Shown here: in pieces, positions 1 through 12,752 of the stretch
How the letters are laid out: each line of letters begins with the position of its first letter
Position numbering within the stretch: position 1 is the stretch's first letter
Assembly: GCF_037975245.1 (NCBI RefSeq)
Contig: NC_092580.1
Location: forward strand, 3,634,501 to 3,698,500
From: Apostichopus japonicus
Lineage: Eukaryota > Echinodermata > Holothuroidea > Aspidochirotida > Stichopodidae
Length of the DNA stretch: 64,000 nt
Direction of reading: 5' to 3'
Notes under the pieces: model-generated
Database searches by the model: none
What the model saw: the letters and a program-made list of their open reading frames with translations, nothing else
Told to the model about the DNA's origin: nothing
Translations under genes and position numbers: made by a program

Positions 1-1999
1 AGTGAAAGAACATATGTATATATCTTATATTTTGTGTTTTGTCATTACTCAGTAGCATTGATTTATCATTTTTGTCGGGAGGGAGGGGGGGGGAGTTGAA
101 GGGAAGAAATTAGATAAGGGGCCCAAGAAAGGGAAACTGCATCAAATATTTATATTCATAGAGACTACAAGGAGACACACTTTTTTTATATGAACTCCAT
201 GCACAACTACTATGGGGAGGTCGAAGGTCAAGTAAGATGTTATTGTTGTAATATTGTAATACATATGTAATGTGTTCCCCCAGTGTATGATCCCACCCAT
301 TTTGATACAATTTTAAATGTTATTCGTGTGTGCATGTTTGTATGACAATATCTTGTGATGCTTTGTATCATTCGCATGCACTTTTCATGATGTATAGCTT
401 TCGTACAAGTACTACAAATAAATAAGTTCTTTGCAAATGAAATAAAAATCTTATGTATCAGATATGTGCGATATTATTCAGAATCACTTAACTTAAAAGG
501 TTCATTAATGAATTAGTTTCTTCGCCTTACACTAAAACACCAGTATTGGTCAAGAAGAACTTAGGCTAAGTACCAGATGAGAAAGTTTACTGTTACCAAA
601 GGTACCAAAGTACGACGATCAATTCGAATAAGCTATTTCGGAGATATCTACGCATGCATTGTTCCTATCTAGAAATATTAATAGAACACTTACTGTATTG
701 TGAAGGTATATGTATAGCATTACAACAAGCATACAGGAACTTTATGATAATGGCTCCAAGGTAGCTTAAGTTCAAAACGGACAAAACATTTTTTAAGTAC
801 ACGACACACTTAACACATCTCTTTTCGGGATTCAAAACATATGAAAATGATTAATATTATTAGTTTGGTGGAAACCATTTTGTACAAAATGTGGTTGTAG
901 GCCTACTGAAGCAAGGTAGCTTTCAATGAATGTTGATACCATCAAGTTATACTTCTTTTAGCTTAACCATATAGACCTTGGGACCAAAGAGAACAATAAA
1001 TCCCCCAAAAATATACCATTATACATACAGTGGTAAAATGGACGCTACATTTTGCCTATATGAGAATATTTTAAATACGATTGCAACTGATTTAATTATC
1101 AGAAAGGGGCCATGTACTCAACATAATTCCTTTCCTCCCCACCACAACCACCATCTTTCCGCTCTTAGAATGCCCATAGTTGTCGATAAATAATGCTTCT
1201 TATTTGACAATCCATTTTTCTAAACCACAATTACGTCATGCGTTATATTTGAAATGGGGAATCCCACTTTTACTGATCAGTGAATATACCTGCAAAGTAT
1301 TTGTACTCTAATATCACGATCGGTTTCAAATTAACCAGATCCTACTTTGCCGCCTTTTCTTTCCTGAACTTTTACAAAATAGATGGCGATATCCAAGTTT
1401 ATTAGCTAGAGTCCCTTCGTGAGCAAGAGCCGTGCATGGGCTCTGATATAGCTAGGGATCCTATAATATATTATTAGTCAACTTAATGTTCCCAGTTAGT
1501 GACAAGTCTAAATAAATTTTAAAAAAGTATCTTCGAAGCTTTTAAGTAGTGCTACGAAAGCATATTAATATTAATATATAATATCTTTGTTTACATAGTT
1601 ATGCTCTGATGATAAAAAAAAAAGAAACTCCCGACTTCAAAGCCCCAATATCTTCCAAACGGGACCGATGGTTGAGATAGCTTCTCCTTTAATGTCCGTG
1701 AGCAATAAAGTCAAAGCTATGTACCGGCTAATATAGATGTGTTTGATGAGGGAATCATAGTATAACGTGTTGCACGAATCATTCTTGCCGGTGCAGCAGA
1801 ATTTCTTCTTCTGTTCTATGTAAGAATATATATGGTATAGGAACGGGTGCGTCGAGGGCCAAGTCGGGCAGCGGGCACAATTATGTCGAGCCCCCCCCCC
1901 CCCACCCTCCCCTTTTTCCTTTCTTCATTAATATTTTTTTAACTATCTCATATTCCATCCGGGCCTCCTTATAAAACCCCAGACACTACCAAGTGTCTT
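1..1999. other. AT-rich unique sequence, no gene seen
   Basis: Only short open frames (about 70 codons or fewer) are present and none resembles a known protein. There is a G-run near 80-93 and a C-run near 1890-1903. I see no splice-bounded open block, RNA gene or complete mobile element. It is most simply intergenic or intronic DNA. Confidence 0.6.
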
Positions 2000-2039
2000 G
2001 ATGTAATCGTTTACATTTAATCCCATTTTTATATTTTTA

Positions 2040-2508
2040 GGCTATTTATAGAAACAGTCAAACCTGAGTATGTATGTATGTATGTATGTATATGTGATCT
2101 TCCCGCAAGCAGGAACTCGCGAAAGAAGCCAAGAAGCTGAGTGAAGCCGAAAGAAGCTGAGTGAAACGAGGAAACGTCAAACATATTTTTAGTTTTGTTT
2201 TTATTCCATGGCGTGCGAAAGTGAAAAACAAGGAAAGAAACCAAACATTATGAAAGTGAAAGTGGTTTGATCGTCTAATGAACCAACGAGCAGAGAGAGA
2301 TATTGTTAAGCTCTGTTATTACACATATGCCTACGTAGATTAATGGCAGAAAAAGTTAACAAGTCATCGTTTTAAAGCTGGGTCTTAGTGAAACTTAAGC
2401 ACTTATTTGGTACTGGTTGTATGTTATAGCTGACGGAAACACACTCGACAGACAGCTCTCATGTTCATTGAATTTCATTGAATAGATGTAATAGAAACAA
2501 CGTTTGTC
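2040..2508. repeat. Segmental tandem duplication, copy 1 (interrupted by a SINE)
   Basis: This block is a diverged direct copy of the segment at 2538-2914. Shared landmarks in the same order are GAAACGTCAAACAT, TTTTATTCC(A/G)TGGCGTG, GAGAGAGATA, GTGAAACTTAAGCACTTAT, ACAGACAGCTC and the last 30 or so bases ending AACGTTTGTC. The offset is 498 bp before the SINE fragment but 397-406 bp after it. Copy 1 thus carries about 100 bp of extra DNA, matching the SINE at about 2066-2165. Weaker similarity may extend the start back to about 2000, in which case the copies abut. No open frame is conserved between the copies, so the duplication is not coding. Confidence 0.8.
2066..2165 (-). mobile_element. 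5'-truncated tRNA-type SINE fragment (SINE family A)
   Basis: A (TATG)n tract is followed by GATCTTCCCGCAAGCAGGAA and CTCGCGAAAGAAGCC, which is the conserved 3' end of the SINE seen again near 50.6, 54.7 and 61.2 kb. Here the tRNA-like head and most of the body are missing, as expected from 5' truncation during target-primed reverse transcription. It lies inside copy 1 of the tandem duplication and is absent from copy 2. It therefore most likely inserted after the duplication. The inner part carries a small internal repeat (GAAGCTGAGTGAA) of unknown origin. Confidence 0.75.
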
Positions 2509-2537
2509 TAGATATAAATCCCTAAATTATTGTTTAA

Positions 2538-2914
2538 GGCAATTTGTAGAAACAATAAAACGAGAGGGAAACGTCAAACATTTTTTTTATAGTTTTTTGT
2601 TTTATTCCGTGGCGTGTGAAAAGTGCAAAAGAAGGAAACATAACAAAAACATTAAAAAACCTGAATTGAAAGTGAAATGTGATTTGAGCGTCTCATGAAT
2701 GAACGAACAGAGAGAGATAAACATTGCTTAGCACCGGTATTACATATACGTAGGTTTAATGGCAGTCATCGTATTAATGCTGGGTCCTTTCTTAGTGAAA
2801 CTTAAGCACTTATATGTGACTTGTTGTATGACATAATGACGGAAACTCACACGACAGACAGCTCGCATGATGTTTGAATTTCATTGAATAGATGTAATAG
2901 AAACAACGTTTGTC
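2538..2914. repeat. Segmental tandem duplication, copy 2 (uninterrupted)
   Basis: This is the partner of the block at 2040-2508, lacking the SINE insertion. The two copies differ by many substitutions and small indels, so the event is not recent. The match stops abruptly after AACGTTTGTC at 2914. A 64-codon open frame at 2504-2698 is not preserved in copy 1 and is not considered a gene. Confidence 0.8.
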
Positions 2915-4170
2915 ATTACCTCTGCTACTGCATTCAATAATAATGGGAGATTTAATCACTTTCTAAAATTACTTCTACCCATGACTTTAGTTGACCTTTT
3001 TTTTTTTTTTTTTGCTGCAAATTTTCACAGAAAACGAGTAATAGCGAATGCTTTCCGTTGCTTTCCTAACCTAGGGACCCACACATGGTGGCTTTTGGTA
3101 CAGGTACAACAATAACATGCGATCATCCCAACCCCCCCCCCCCCCCGCCCGCCCCGCCCCCTTCCTTGGTATATAAGTACGAGTACCCAGGCTCTACAAG
3201 CACGATTACGTAATCTTGTCATATTATGCATGCTAGAATTAAATCAATCAATTGAGTACTACCAGTACAAATTACGAGTGCGAACTCATATACAAGACTG
3301 CGACACGATTTCTAAACATGATACGTCACGTGCTTGTCGGTTTGCAAATATTTCGCTCTGACACCGTCAACTGCGACATGCAAAAACGCAGAAAGACTCG
3401 TGAAGCGTCACGTTTTAAGACGCACGTTTAATTAAGACATATCTGACCTACAAGTTGACGACTAGACATAACTCCTTACGAATGAAACTAAAAGATCATT
3501 GACAAATGGGTATTTACCTTGCTACAGTTATTAAATGTGTTTATTTTACTTTTTATATCTTTCTTGTTCTTGTTATGTTTTTTTTTCTTATTTTGAAACA
3601 AAGGGATGAGGCCGCATTTAACATTACGGATCAGACTCCCTGCCCAAATTTGTGTAAATTGCTTTTTAATTAGATCCATATTAATCAGATCATATCTTAA
3701 TTAACGTAAATTTCACGTTTCAGAAATGCAGAGGGAACCGGGGATATTTAGAGGGCGCCATGCTATATTAAAACAAAATTAGTTGGATTCGCTATAGACG
3801 GAGGCTCTCTACTGTCCATAAGAACATCTGATTAGGGAATTTGCAATAACAAATTAATACTTTGTGGTAGTAAATTAATAATTTGTAATAAAAAATTAGC
3901 CTTATTTATTTTAAAAAATGTGCCAAAAACTTAATTATGTGTAAAAGCAGGTGGTAAAAACAGATTAACAACTAAACAAACTGTTAATAACTGAAAGATA
4001 AATGAGTAAAGTTTATTTGCACGGCGCTAATCCGACTTTCATACAAACTCCTCAGACGCTCTTGTCAAATGGGTTACTAATAATACATAGTTTGATATAA
4101 AAGTTGACGTCAAAATAAAATAAAACTGTTAGCAAACTGCTTATCTACTAGAGAGCCTGTGTAAGAGAAT
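2915..4170. other. Unique sequence with homopolymer runs, no gene seen
   Basis: The stretch contains a T-run near 2998-3015 and a C-rich run near 3131-3161. The remainder is AT-rich sequence without a recognisable gene or repeat. One TGACGTCA palindrome lies at 4105-4112. Confidence 0.5.
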
Positions 4171-4304
4171 GTGTAAAAGTAAGTTGGCCTGACGTTTCGA
4201 TCCTAGCAGGATCTTCTTCAAAGGGTAAAAAAGTAAACACGTGACCCCAGCCTTTGAAGAAGATCCTGCTAGGATCGAAACGTCAGGTCAACTTACTTTT
4301 ACAC
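4171..4304. repeat. Inverted repeat with Penelope-like / hammerhead-like arms
   Basis: Arms 4171-4224 and 4251-4304 (54 nt each) are reverse complements with one mismatch in my alignment, separated by a 26-nt loop. Read left to right, the right arm contains GAAGAAGATCCTGCTAGGAT followed by CGAAACGTC. This forms a 5-bp GATCC/GGATC stem with loop TGCTA, flanked by a GAAGA block and GAAAC. That arrangement resembles stem II and the flanking core of hammerhead ribozymes reported in Penelope-like retroelements. The usual first core base C is replaced by T (TTGAAGA instead of CTGANGA), so catalysis is doubtful. No reverse transcriptase frame is adjacent. The hairpin is certain; the Penelope assignment is inference from motif memory. 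Confidence 0.7.
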
Positions 4305-5270
4305 AAAAGTTGACGTGTGAATTAATTCAGTCATCTTAAACTATTGTAACTAGTAAACCCTAATTCTTTCACGTTTTGGCTTCTTTTAGGATTACATAAG
4401 GCTTTAAGCAGTTAAACTATTCTAGAAATGTTACTAATCTGTGTTCAATGAAGATTGAGATATAATCAATACTCAACAGAAAGAATGTATTGTTTTGTTT
4501 CTCCCTGTGCTCGAAGTACAAGTTAGTTGCGGTTTCTTCGGAGCCTTTGAGTATGCATTTCCATGAACAAAAAAACACACTTCCTATACGCGAATATCCT
4601 TCACCAACAACAAACATTTCCTGTGGATATTTCCTAGCTAGGTTCTGGATGTAGAGTGGAGTAAGTTGCCCATGCCTTATATTGTGTGACTTTACTTTTC
4701 ACAAAATAAAAAGGAATAAAAAGTGTCTTTTCGCCGGTACATGGAGCTATTTCGGGCCAGGACTGGGGCTTAAGGTATTTACGCAGGTTCTGGGAAAATG
4801 ATATTGAACTTTTCGTGCCTAAACTCTGACGTTATATGACTTTTATTCAAATTGACTGGAGGATTTGTTTATCATTTGTTTTCATGTAGATATTAACGTC
4901 TATGATAACGGTCGTATGTGATTTGTGAAAGTCGGATTACTGAAGGAAATTCCAAACGATGGTAAATCTCAGAGGAGAAGGCCGAGAGAGAGAGATGTAC
5001 GTCCTTTGCAACTGGGTAAGTTTCCCTGTTCACCTTACATCTTGAATGGATAGTAAGGTATAGGATTTAAAATAAAACTACGTCAATAACAATGTATGCC
5101 CACCACAGAGCAGGTAAAACGAAACACATTGGTCCAGATCCCATCTTGATAGCTTGTTACCGTTTCTGCGATATAACAGTTTGAACACTACCCTAGCATG
5201 ATCTGGAGAAAGTTCATTGCGAAATTATATTTGATGTACGGATCCACGGATAACACCTCAAACTTTTTCC

Positions 5271-5588
5271 TTCCTTTTTACTGATGCAACTCAGGTCCCT
5301 CTAAGAGTGACACCATTTTTTTGTTTCATTTCGATAAAGTCATTTGATCATATACCATACCAACATAAAAATATTCTTCCTTTGTACTGATGCAATGAAG
5401 GTCCCTCTACAATTGAAACCATTTTTTGTTTCATTTTGATCAAGTCATATGATCATATACCGTACCAACATCAAAAAATATTGTTCCTTTGTACTGATGC
5501 AATTAAGGTCCCTCTACAATGGAAACATTTTTTTCCATTTTGATAAAAGTCATTTGATCACATACCATACAAACATAAAAATATAATA
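5271..5588. repeat. 106-bp tandem repeat, three copies
   Basis: Three head-to-tail units start at about 5271, 5377 and 5484. Each runs through TTCCTTT, TACTGATGCAA, AAGGTCCCTCTA, a T-run, CATTT(C/T)GAT, TTGATCA(T/C)ATACC and AACAT(A/C)AAAA. Copies 2 and 3 are more alike than copy 1. No frame stays open through the units, so this is a non-coding minisatellite. Confidence 0.85.
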
Positions 5589-7669
5589 CAGTCGATCACA
5601 CCAAGTGAACTATTAGCCTGAATTTTTTAGTTATAGTCATTTTGTGTGTGTGTGTATCAATTTGAAAGAAAAATAATAGATTGGTTGCAGCCCATGTATG
5701 ACATCACAGATTATTGAACAATTCACTCATCCAAAACAATTGACTCAATATTAATATATTTAACAAGTTGGAAAAAAATGGCTATACCGTCATCTCACAT
5801 TAGACCATCTCACATTGGGCCACATACGTCTACAGTATCGATGTAAGGGGACTGGGGGAGGGGGTTAAAAGTGAATCAACTTGTTTAGTTTTCGTGCTCA
5901 GGCTCTATCTTGAATGGGGTTTCTTTCATAGCGTCTGTTGCTCTATCAATGGTGTCAAAACACCAAACCTCCCCCAAAAAATAACTTATTCTGTTCTGCT
6001 TTATCAGGACGGAGATTTTGTTGAAATGTACAACTGTCAAGTACGCGGAGCGAAGATTCTGCTCTCCGAGAGACTGTGCTTCTCTCCTCTGTGTCATCGA
6101 CCTTGAAATCTTGGAAATTTAAAGACTTCATTTCACTGCTCAATACATCTTGATACATCCTCAGCCTTGTGGGCATGTTACTATAGTCTGAGCATATTAT
6201 CTTTTGCATATAATGTTGAGTGCTGGGAGCATGTATAGATACATCGTTAATATATATGTCGGTGTAAACGTAACCGGCGGAAAGTACTGGAGTTGTAATA
6301 TAATTACGCAATGAAAACAGACGAAAATGGGCACAGGACAGTATGTGGGTTAAACTCGAAGGGTTGAACTCTTATTTTATTCCTCTTTCCAGTGTAAATA
6401 TACATAAAATGTCATTCTCTTACCGGTACATAAAAGTTCATAACACATTGGGATGTACTCTTCCGGTTACTTTTAGATTGCGCGGAATGCATGACAGTTC
6501 ATTTTCATTGTTCATTATCAAATATAGTGTAACCTTTATATATCAGTCGTTTTACTTGTTGCATATCTATATATATATGTATACCTACATGTAATCTAAG
6601 ATTTAATTTTTGTAAACCGTTTCTATTGCCCTCGAATATAAGCATGTTCAATTGCTGAAGTACTTTTTATCGGTTCCCTAACTAATCTTACTTAACTTAA
6701 TCTTAATCACAAGATATACTTGCCTACCGCCCTCACATTTCATTAAACAGACACATTGTCCATTTTCTGAAACCACTCCCTCTATTACGAGCTGGAAAGC
6801 AACGATATCACCGTTTGGTTGACAAATGTACTATTGTATCTGTAGTATACAAACTACGTAGTTTTGGAAAGTCTTTTCTCGGCAATTCATTCACCAAACA
6901 AAAAATCTGCGTTTCTGAAATTTTCAGTCCTAAGGTCCTAAGAAGCAAATAATTTATCTGGGTTACCACGGTGACTAGTGACGTATAGATAAATGATTTG
7001 TAGTGATTTTTTTTTTATGACGCCAAAGTTACTATAAGTACATGACTCCTATATTTCCTATACACCAACGTGACATCCGCTGTAGCCTATAGGCCTAACC
7101 TAGTGTGTTCGGCTTTAAGGTCGGCTTACGTCTCCAAAATTCTGCATCTGAAATTCTTCATGTTTATAGAGGTGGTAACATTCATACAGTAAGTATAAGC
7201 CACACCCACGTGACAATATGTCCTCTGAATACGATCTTTTGTTTTTCTAAGGCAATGTAAGTTTGATACCGGACATCTGCACCATTAATAAAAGAAGCTG
7301 TGCAGTATATAAAGTTTGCCTTATTAAAACTATAACGACGAAATGTATGAAGTATTAATGTATTTCAGCTATACTTGGAGGTATTAACCAAAATCGGTGA
7401 TGAAAAATGTGGTAATCTGCACATTTTTACCGATAGTAAATGAACATAAACATGTTAGAGTTATGTTCTTATGACCACAGATCCGTATACGTTATATCCA
7501 CCCCCTCCGCCCCTACACCCCACCCCCTCCTCCCCGTGGATAGCCACCATCATTTCATAACGGGCGCTATAACACGTCACTAGTTGTGTCATATACGGGG
7601 GTTTATAACTAGTAGTGATGTGTAATATACAATAGCTGTCACTGTCGATTTATTACAGTATCTCTTTTA
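5589..7669. other. Mostly unique sequence, no gene supported
   Basis: A 118-codon frame on the minus strand (5955-6311) is the best open frame here. It has ordinary-looking composition in its last 60 residues but no recognised domain, and it is not bracketed by convincing splice sites. A TAGGCCTA palindrome is at 7090-7097 and a C-rich tract at 7500-7537. Nothing else is recognised. Confidence 0.5.
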
Positions 7670-8590
7670 TGTTGTATGAAAAGTGTTATGTTATCTATAG
7701 AGTTGTGCTTAAGGATTGTAGAAGAAAACAATACAGTTCGTTACAAACCAGATCCCAAGGATATGTGAAACAAATAAACAGTTTCATGTTTCTGTAAGGT
7801 GTGCGTTATTTAAACATTAAGATTGGTTACAAATTCCTTAAACACCAATATCCGGTGTTTATTTGATAATGTTACGCTCTCTGTAACCATCTATTAGGTT
7901 ATGATTAATAAACAAGTGTAACTCAATTGCCTTTTCTAAAAGCAACCGGTTGTAAATGAGCCCTAGCCTGAGATGTGTGGCCACTGTAACTATATAGTCT
8001 ATTGATAACCAATCAACCAGTGCAACAAGTAGATGAGTGGTTATATAACCACTTATTGTGTGTTAGGAAGAATATAGTATGTGTATACTATATATGCAAG
8101 ATCAGAGTTTCTGTCAATAGCCTATAGCAACAACAAAAAATGGGGAGGGGGGGGGGGCGGGGAGTTTGTACTTGTATCCAGTAGGTATATGAAAATATAA
8201 CCTCTAGCTCTCTATGACTGTTGGATAAGAACCATCAAATAACAAAACTCATGATTGGTTATATAACCACTGAAGCTGTGTTACAAGGAATGATGTACCT
8301 GTATAACCAGTGGGTATATGATAAGAACGCAGTCTCTGTAACTATAACCTTCTAACAACAGAGAAACAAGTGCAGCAAACTTGGCGTATTGTACTCCGAG
8401 GAATATTGTACACAGTGGGTATATGAAAGCAAAGATGTCTTTGTAACTAGTCGGATAATAACCAAGAAACAATTATAACAAAATCGGTGTGTGGTTATAT
8501 TGATAAAGTTTGTTATAACACTGAAGGTGTTTGTAACAGTATGAAGTATATGAACACATTACTGTCTTTTTAACGAGTGGGGGAAATCAG
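7670..8590. repeat. Degenerate satellite-like tandem repeat (about 105-130 bp)
   Basis: A module of the form AGT(G/A)GGTATATGA, then GTCTCTGTAACTA, ATAACCA and AAACAAGTG(C/T)AACAA recurs with heavy drift. Clear starts lie near 8180, 8311, 8415 and 8542, with weaker ones near 7850 and 7975. A perfect 18-bp palindrome, AGTGGTTATATAACCACT, lies at 8036-8053. The irregular spacing suggests an old array eroded by indels. Boundaries are approximate. Confidence 0.55.
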
Positions 8591-9139
8591 TGACTAATTG
8601 CTATCCCTTCGTGTGAATTCATCCTTAGAAATAACTCTTTCTGATTAACGCGTAGGCCTAAACAATATTGAAGAAATTGAAATTTCGATCTGATCTCAAA
8701 TTTTTTATCCTAAATTTCTGCAACCGAACATGAAATATCACGACTCTGGGCCAAAACGTCTGTAACAAGATTGAAGGAAAAAATATATATAATTATATTT
8801 ATTTATTATTTGATGGAAGAATATTTGCCTTTCTATAATTAAGTTTATTTTCGTCCAGTCAATAATTTTTTATTTCCTTGAGCAACTTTCAACATTATTT
8901 CATCTATTTGCGAGATTTCGAACATAGAAGTTAAGAAATCACCTAAAGATGGAAATTTCCCTCATTTCAATTTGATTAATTTCACATTTTTTACACTTCT
9001 TTTAGCCCTGCAGCATCCCAGTAGAGTAATTAATTCATCACCTTGTTTGCTACAGGCAAGCAATAATTTTTGTTTGCCACATGACAGATGCCAAAAAATA
9101 AAAAAATGAAGGTTTTTTAATTTTATATTTGTTTTAATA

Positions 9140-9290
<151 letters not shown>

Positions 9291-10084
9291 CCGTATGCAA
9301 TTATACTTTTTAAGTTATATACACTTGTGTAGAAACCCTGTCCATAGCGTTTATTATTCTGTCGCTATTCGATGTCCAGATGTTTGCCGAGAAAGGGAAT
9401 CATAGAACAAAATAACTATAAAAATATTTATATAGTTTAAAGAAGTGACGGTTAAGTTTGAGCTAAGAGAGACATCGTTGTTGTGACCAAGATTTAGTAA
9501 AGAATAGCACAGATTATATGCGTCGCCATTAAACCCTATAAATACAAACAAATGGCCACAAATTCATTTTGCACAAACACGTATTCCAATACGGTCAAAT
9601 ATACGCTGAAAAGTGTTTGGAAAATTGTGATCATTTTGAGCATACATGTACCTTGTTTTTCTGGGGGGTTTTTTGGTTGCTTTTTTTTTACATTTTTTGT
9701 TGCATTTTCTTCGTGCAGTTTCTTTTTTTGCACCTAAGCAATTTCAATTAATTTAAACCTTTAAACATATTGGCAGCCTCTTTTGTAAATAACAAACCTG
9801 TTCGCACCCACAAACGTGACTCTCAATTTTCATGTTTTTATTTTTGGTACTGGAGAGAAAAACACTAAACTTTTCTAGACCGAAAATTGCAATTTATCAG
9901 CAAACATCACGCATCGTAAAATGTTTCTAATTTGGATGAATATCACTTTATTTCTTAATAAATTTCGTATGGTACGTGATACATCTCAACAGCTGTTAAT
10001 ATCTCATATTTAAATATTAACTTTAAAGGAGATCCGTTTGCATCTTGGAGAGTTATCTACATATAGTTGTCGATTTACTTAGTT

Positions 10085-10311
10085 CAATATGTCAATATAT
10101 ATAAATATATACATATAAATAAATACATATAAATATATACATATTAATATATATATATATATACATATATATATAAACATAAACATATAAATATATACAT
10201 ATAAATATTAATAAATAAATACGTATATATATATATGTACACATATATATATATGTATTTATTTATTTATATTTATATATGTATATATATATATATATAC
10301 ATACACATATG

Positions 10312-10351
<40 letters not shown>

Positions 10352-10355
10352 TATA
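10085..10355. repeat. Compound AT-rich simple repeat
   Basis: ACATATAAATAAATA-type units change into (AT)n. The centre, about 10208-10270, is an imperfect palindrome in which TAAATAAATACGTATA on the left mirrors TATGTATTTATTTATT on the right. Likely microsatellite expansion from both sides. Confidence 0.9.
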
Positions 10356-11521
10356 TATTACACTCACAACCAGTCTTGTTGCCGTCTGAGTGTATAATAA
10401 TGAAGTAAACAAACTTGATACTAGTGATCGGTGGCATGTTTTTGTAATCGCAGATTAAAACCCGATGCAGCTGTTTGAACAAACTCATTCGAGCAGAAAT
10501 GAAATTACAAAGTATCAACTAAACTCGAATCTAACACTCATGTCTCTCTGGGGTGCCCATCTAAATTAGATGAAGCACCATCTCGAAGAGGCTACAACTT
10601 CTGTGCCCTGCATTCTCACAGCAAAACAACTTTGATCTAATAATTCTTGCGGTTGTTATTCCTAAGAGATATCTTAACAATTCTGCTCACAGAATGATAG
10701 GTGGATAGATATAGGCCTATACTTGTGTACTCCACGCTCCGTTTCTTTATACGTGATCGGTATTTTAATACAAAAGGAATGTGCACGCAAGAAAGGTACT
10801 ATTTGAAAATGTTTAATACAACAAAGTTTGAAGAACACTTACACTAAATGAAAAATAAATAAAAAATATTCATATTAGACTGCACTTGATCAAACTAAGA
10901 AACATTTCTAACATTTCCTCGTTTTGGTTTCGTTATCGAATGACCATTAAAAAAATATAGTTTATAAATTATATGATGTATACCTTTGAAGAAAGAATAA
11001 TCTTCGCCTAGACATTTATTTAAATATATATATATACAACAAGAAATAATGTTTTTTTGTATCATCGACTTATCATCCCCACAATTCTCACTAATTGGGT
11101 CGAGGCAATTGTTTTAGACCCAGATCCCTTCTATTGGCTACAACGATTAGACAGAGAGATAGAGAAAAAGAAAAAGAGAAATTGATAAAATAAATAGAAA
11201 GAAAGGAAGAAAGTTTATTTCGGAAGATTAAGGTATATTTCACTTGAATGAACTATATTGTTCATTTTATTTAGCCACCAAGCAAAGAACCATGCAACTT
11301 GGTATATTAGTATTTTCTATTCTATTTTGTTTCTGGCAATAACATATCTCTGCCCAAAAATACCACTTTTGTCTTTCAATTATACATATCGAATTAGTGA
11401 TAAAAAGTGTGTTGACTTTGGAAATCGGAAATCATTATTTGAGATCTGTTTATGTTTCATGAGAATGTCACGTGGGCCAAAGAACATGTGATGGTTGAGT
11501 AATGACAACTATAACAAGATA

Positions 11522-11526
11522 ATATA

Positions 11527-11619
<93 letters not shown>
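11522..11619. repeat. (AT)n microsatellite
   Basis: About 98 bp of nearly pure AT with one TG variant near the left end. Flanks show no further element. Confidence 0.98.
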
Positions 11620-11623
<4 letters not shown>

Positions 11624-12539
11624 TAAGGATATAACAGATAGAAGTACTAAAGAGACGACAAAACAAGATCAGTGTCGAAACAGACAAATTACCAACATTG
11701 TTTGTCAATTTGATTTGAACGCATTTTGAACGCATGTATAAAAAATAAAACAAGGCTGTTAACAAACTGTTATTTCTAATAATTAACTACAAACAAATTC
11801 TTCTATCTAAATGTAAAAGTTACCGAGGGCGATGTGGTCAATACTGGTAGGATCTTCTCCAGAGGCAAGCCGGAACATTCCATGCATTTTTGAATATTGT
11901 TGTCTTATTTTTAATATTAGAAATAAACAACCTTCTCATCTGTGGCAGGGAACACACTGTAGGCTATTATCTGTATCTTGATAACCCACGAAGAGCTTTT
12001 CGACTTTAAATTTTTACCTTCACAGTCAAGAAGATTTTCTTATTTCATCAATCACCGATATAAAGATCGTCCTCAAGAACTTATCTATAAAAAAAACCTT
12101 ACATATTTTTTTCCCTTTTCCTTTTTTTTGTTGGCATTTTACATCAAGCACTCCCCGGTTTTTCTGCTCTGGCAGGCAACAGAACCCCCGTAGGATACAT
12201 TAAGCGATCGCTTGAGAGAAGAGCCTAATCGACCGAAACCCGATCCGATCTCAAATAAAATGAAGAAACTTTTGATGAAAGATGACTGTTTGATAATGGC
12301 GAAAAATGGTCGCCTACCATTTCACTTTCATATCCACAGGGAAATAAAAGGCTGGTATCTGACGGTGGGAGAAAAATAAAAGGAAGATAAAAAGGAAAAA
12401 GAATTATATAGTGCCGAGTGTCGGAAAGCAATTGGAAGGCGCCCATGTGCTTCATGTCGGTTAGATTGAATAATTTCAATGATTTCATCGTCTAGGGTTT
12501 TTGTTTTATATTTCGTTCTTTCGTTCCACATATGGCTTT

Positions 12540-12620
12540 TGCTTCTTGTGGGAGGGCTGTGGGAGGGCTGTGGGAGGGCTGTTGGAGGGGAGGGTGGGGT
12601 GGGATGCGGGTTGGAGGGTC
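12540..12620. repeat. G-rich minisatellite, potential G-quadruplex
   Basis: GGGAGGGCTGT is repeated about three times and then passes into GGAGGGGAGGGTGGGGTGGG. There are far more than four GGG runs within 80 bp on the plus strand, which fits the sequence rule for a G-quadruplex. No gene or promoter is recognised beside it. Confidence 0.7.
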
Positions 12621-12752
12621 CGCTGTGAGAATAGTCACGATGATAACTAACAAAGAAAGAACAAAATACTTCGTTTTTTATCATACTAGAACGATCGTTT
12701 CAAATTGATTAAATTATGGTATTGCAAGTCACATTTTCCCTACCATTTCATA

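Noticed and set aside
1605-1627. CTGATGA followed by an A-run and GAAAC, resembling a hammerhead core
   Set aside because: There is only an A-run between the two boxes, so stem II cannot form.
5955-6311. 118-codon minus-strand frame with normal-looking composition
   Set aside because: No domain recognised, no convincing splice sites, and the length is within chance expectation.
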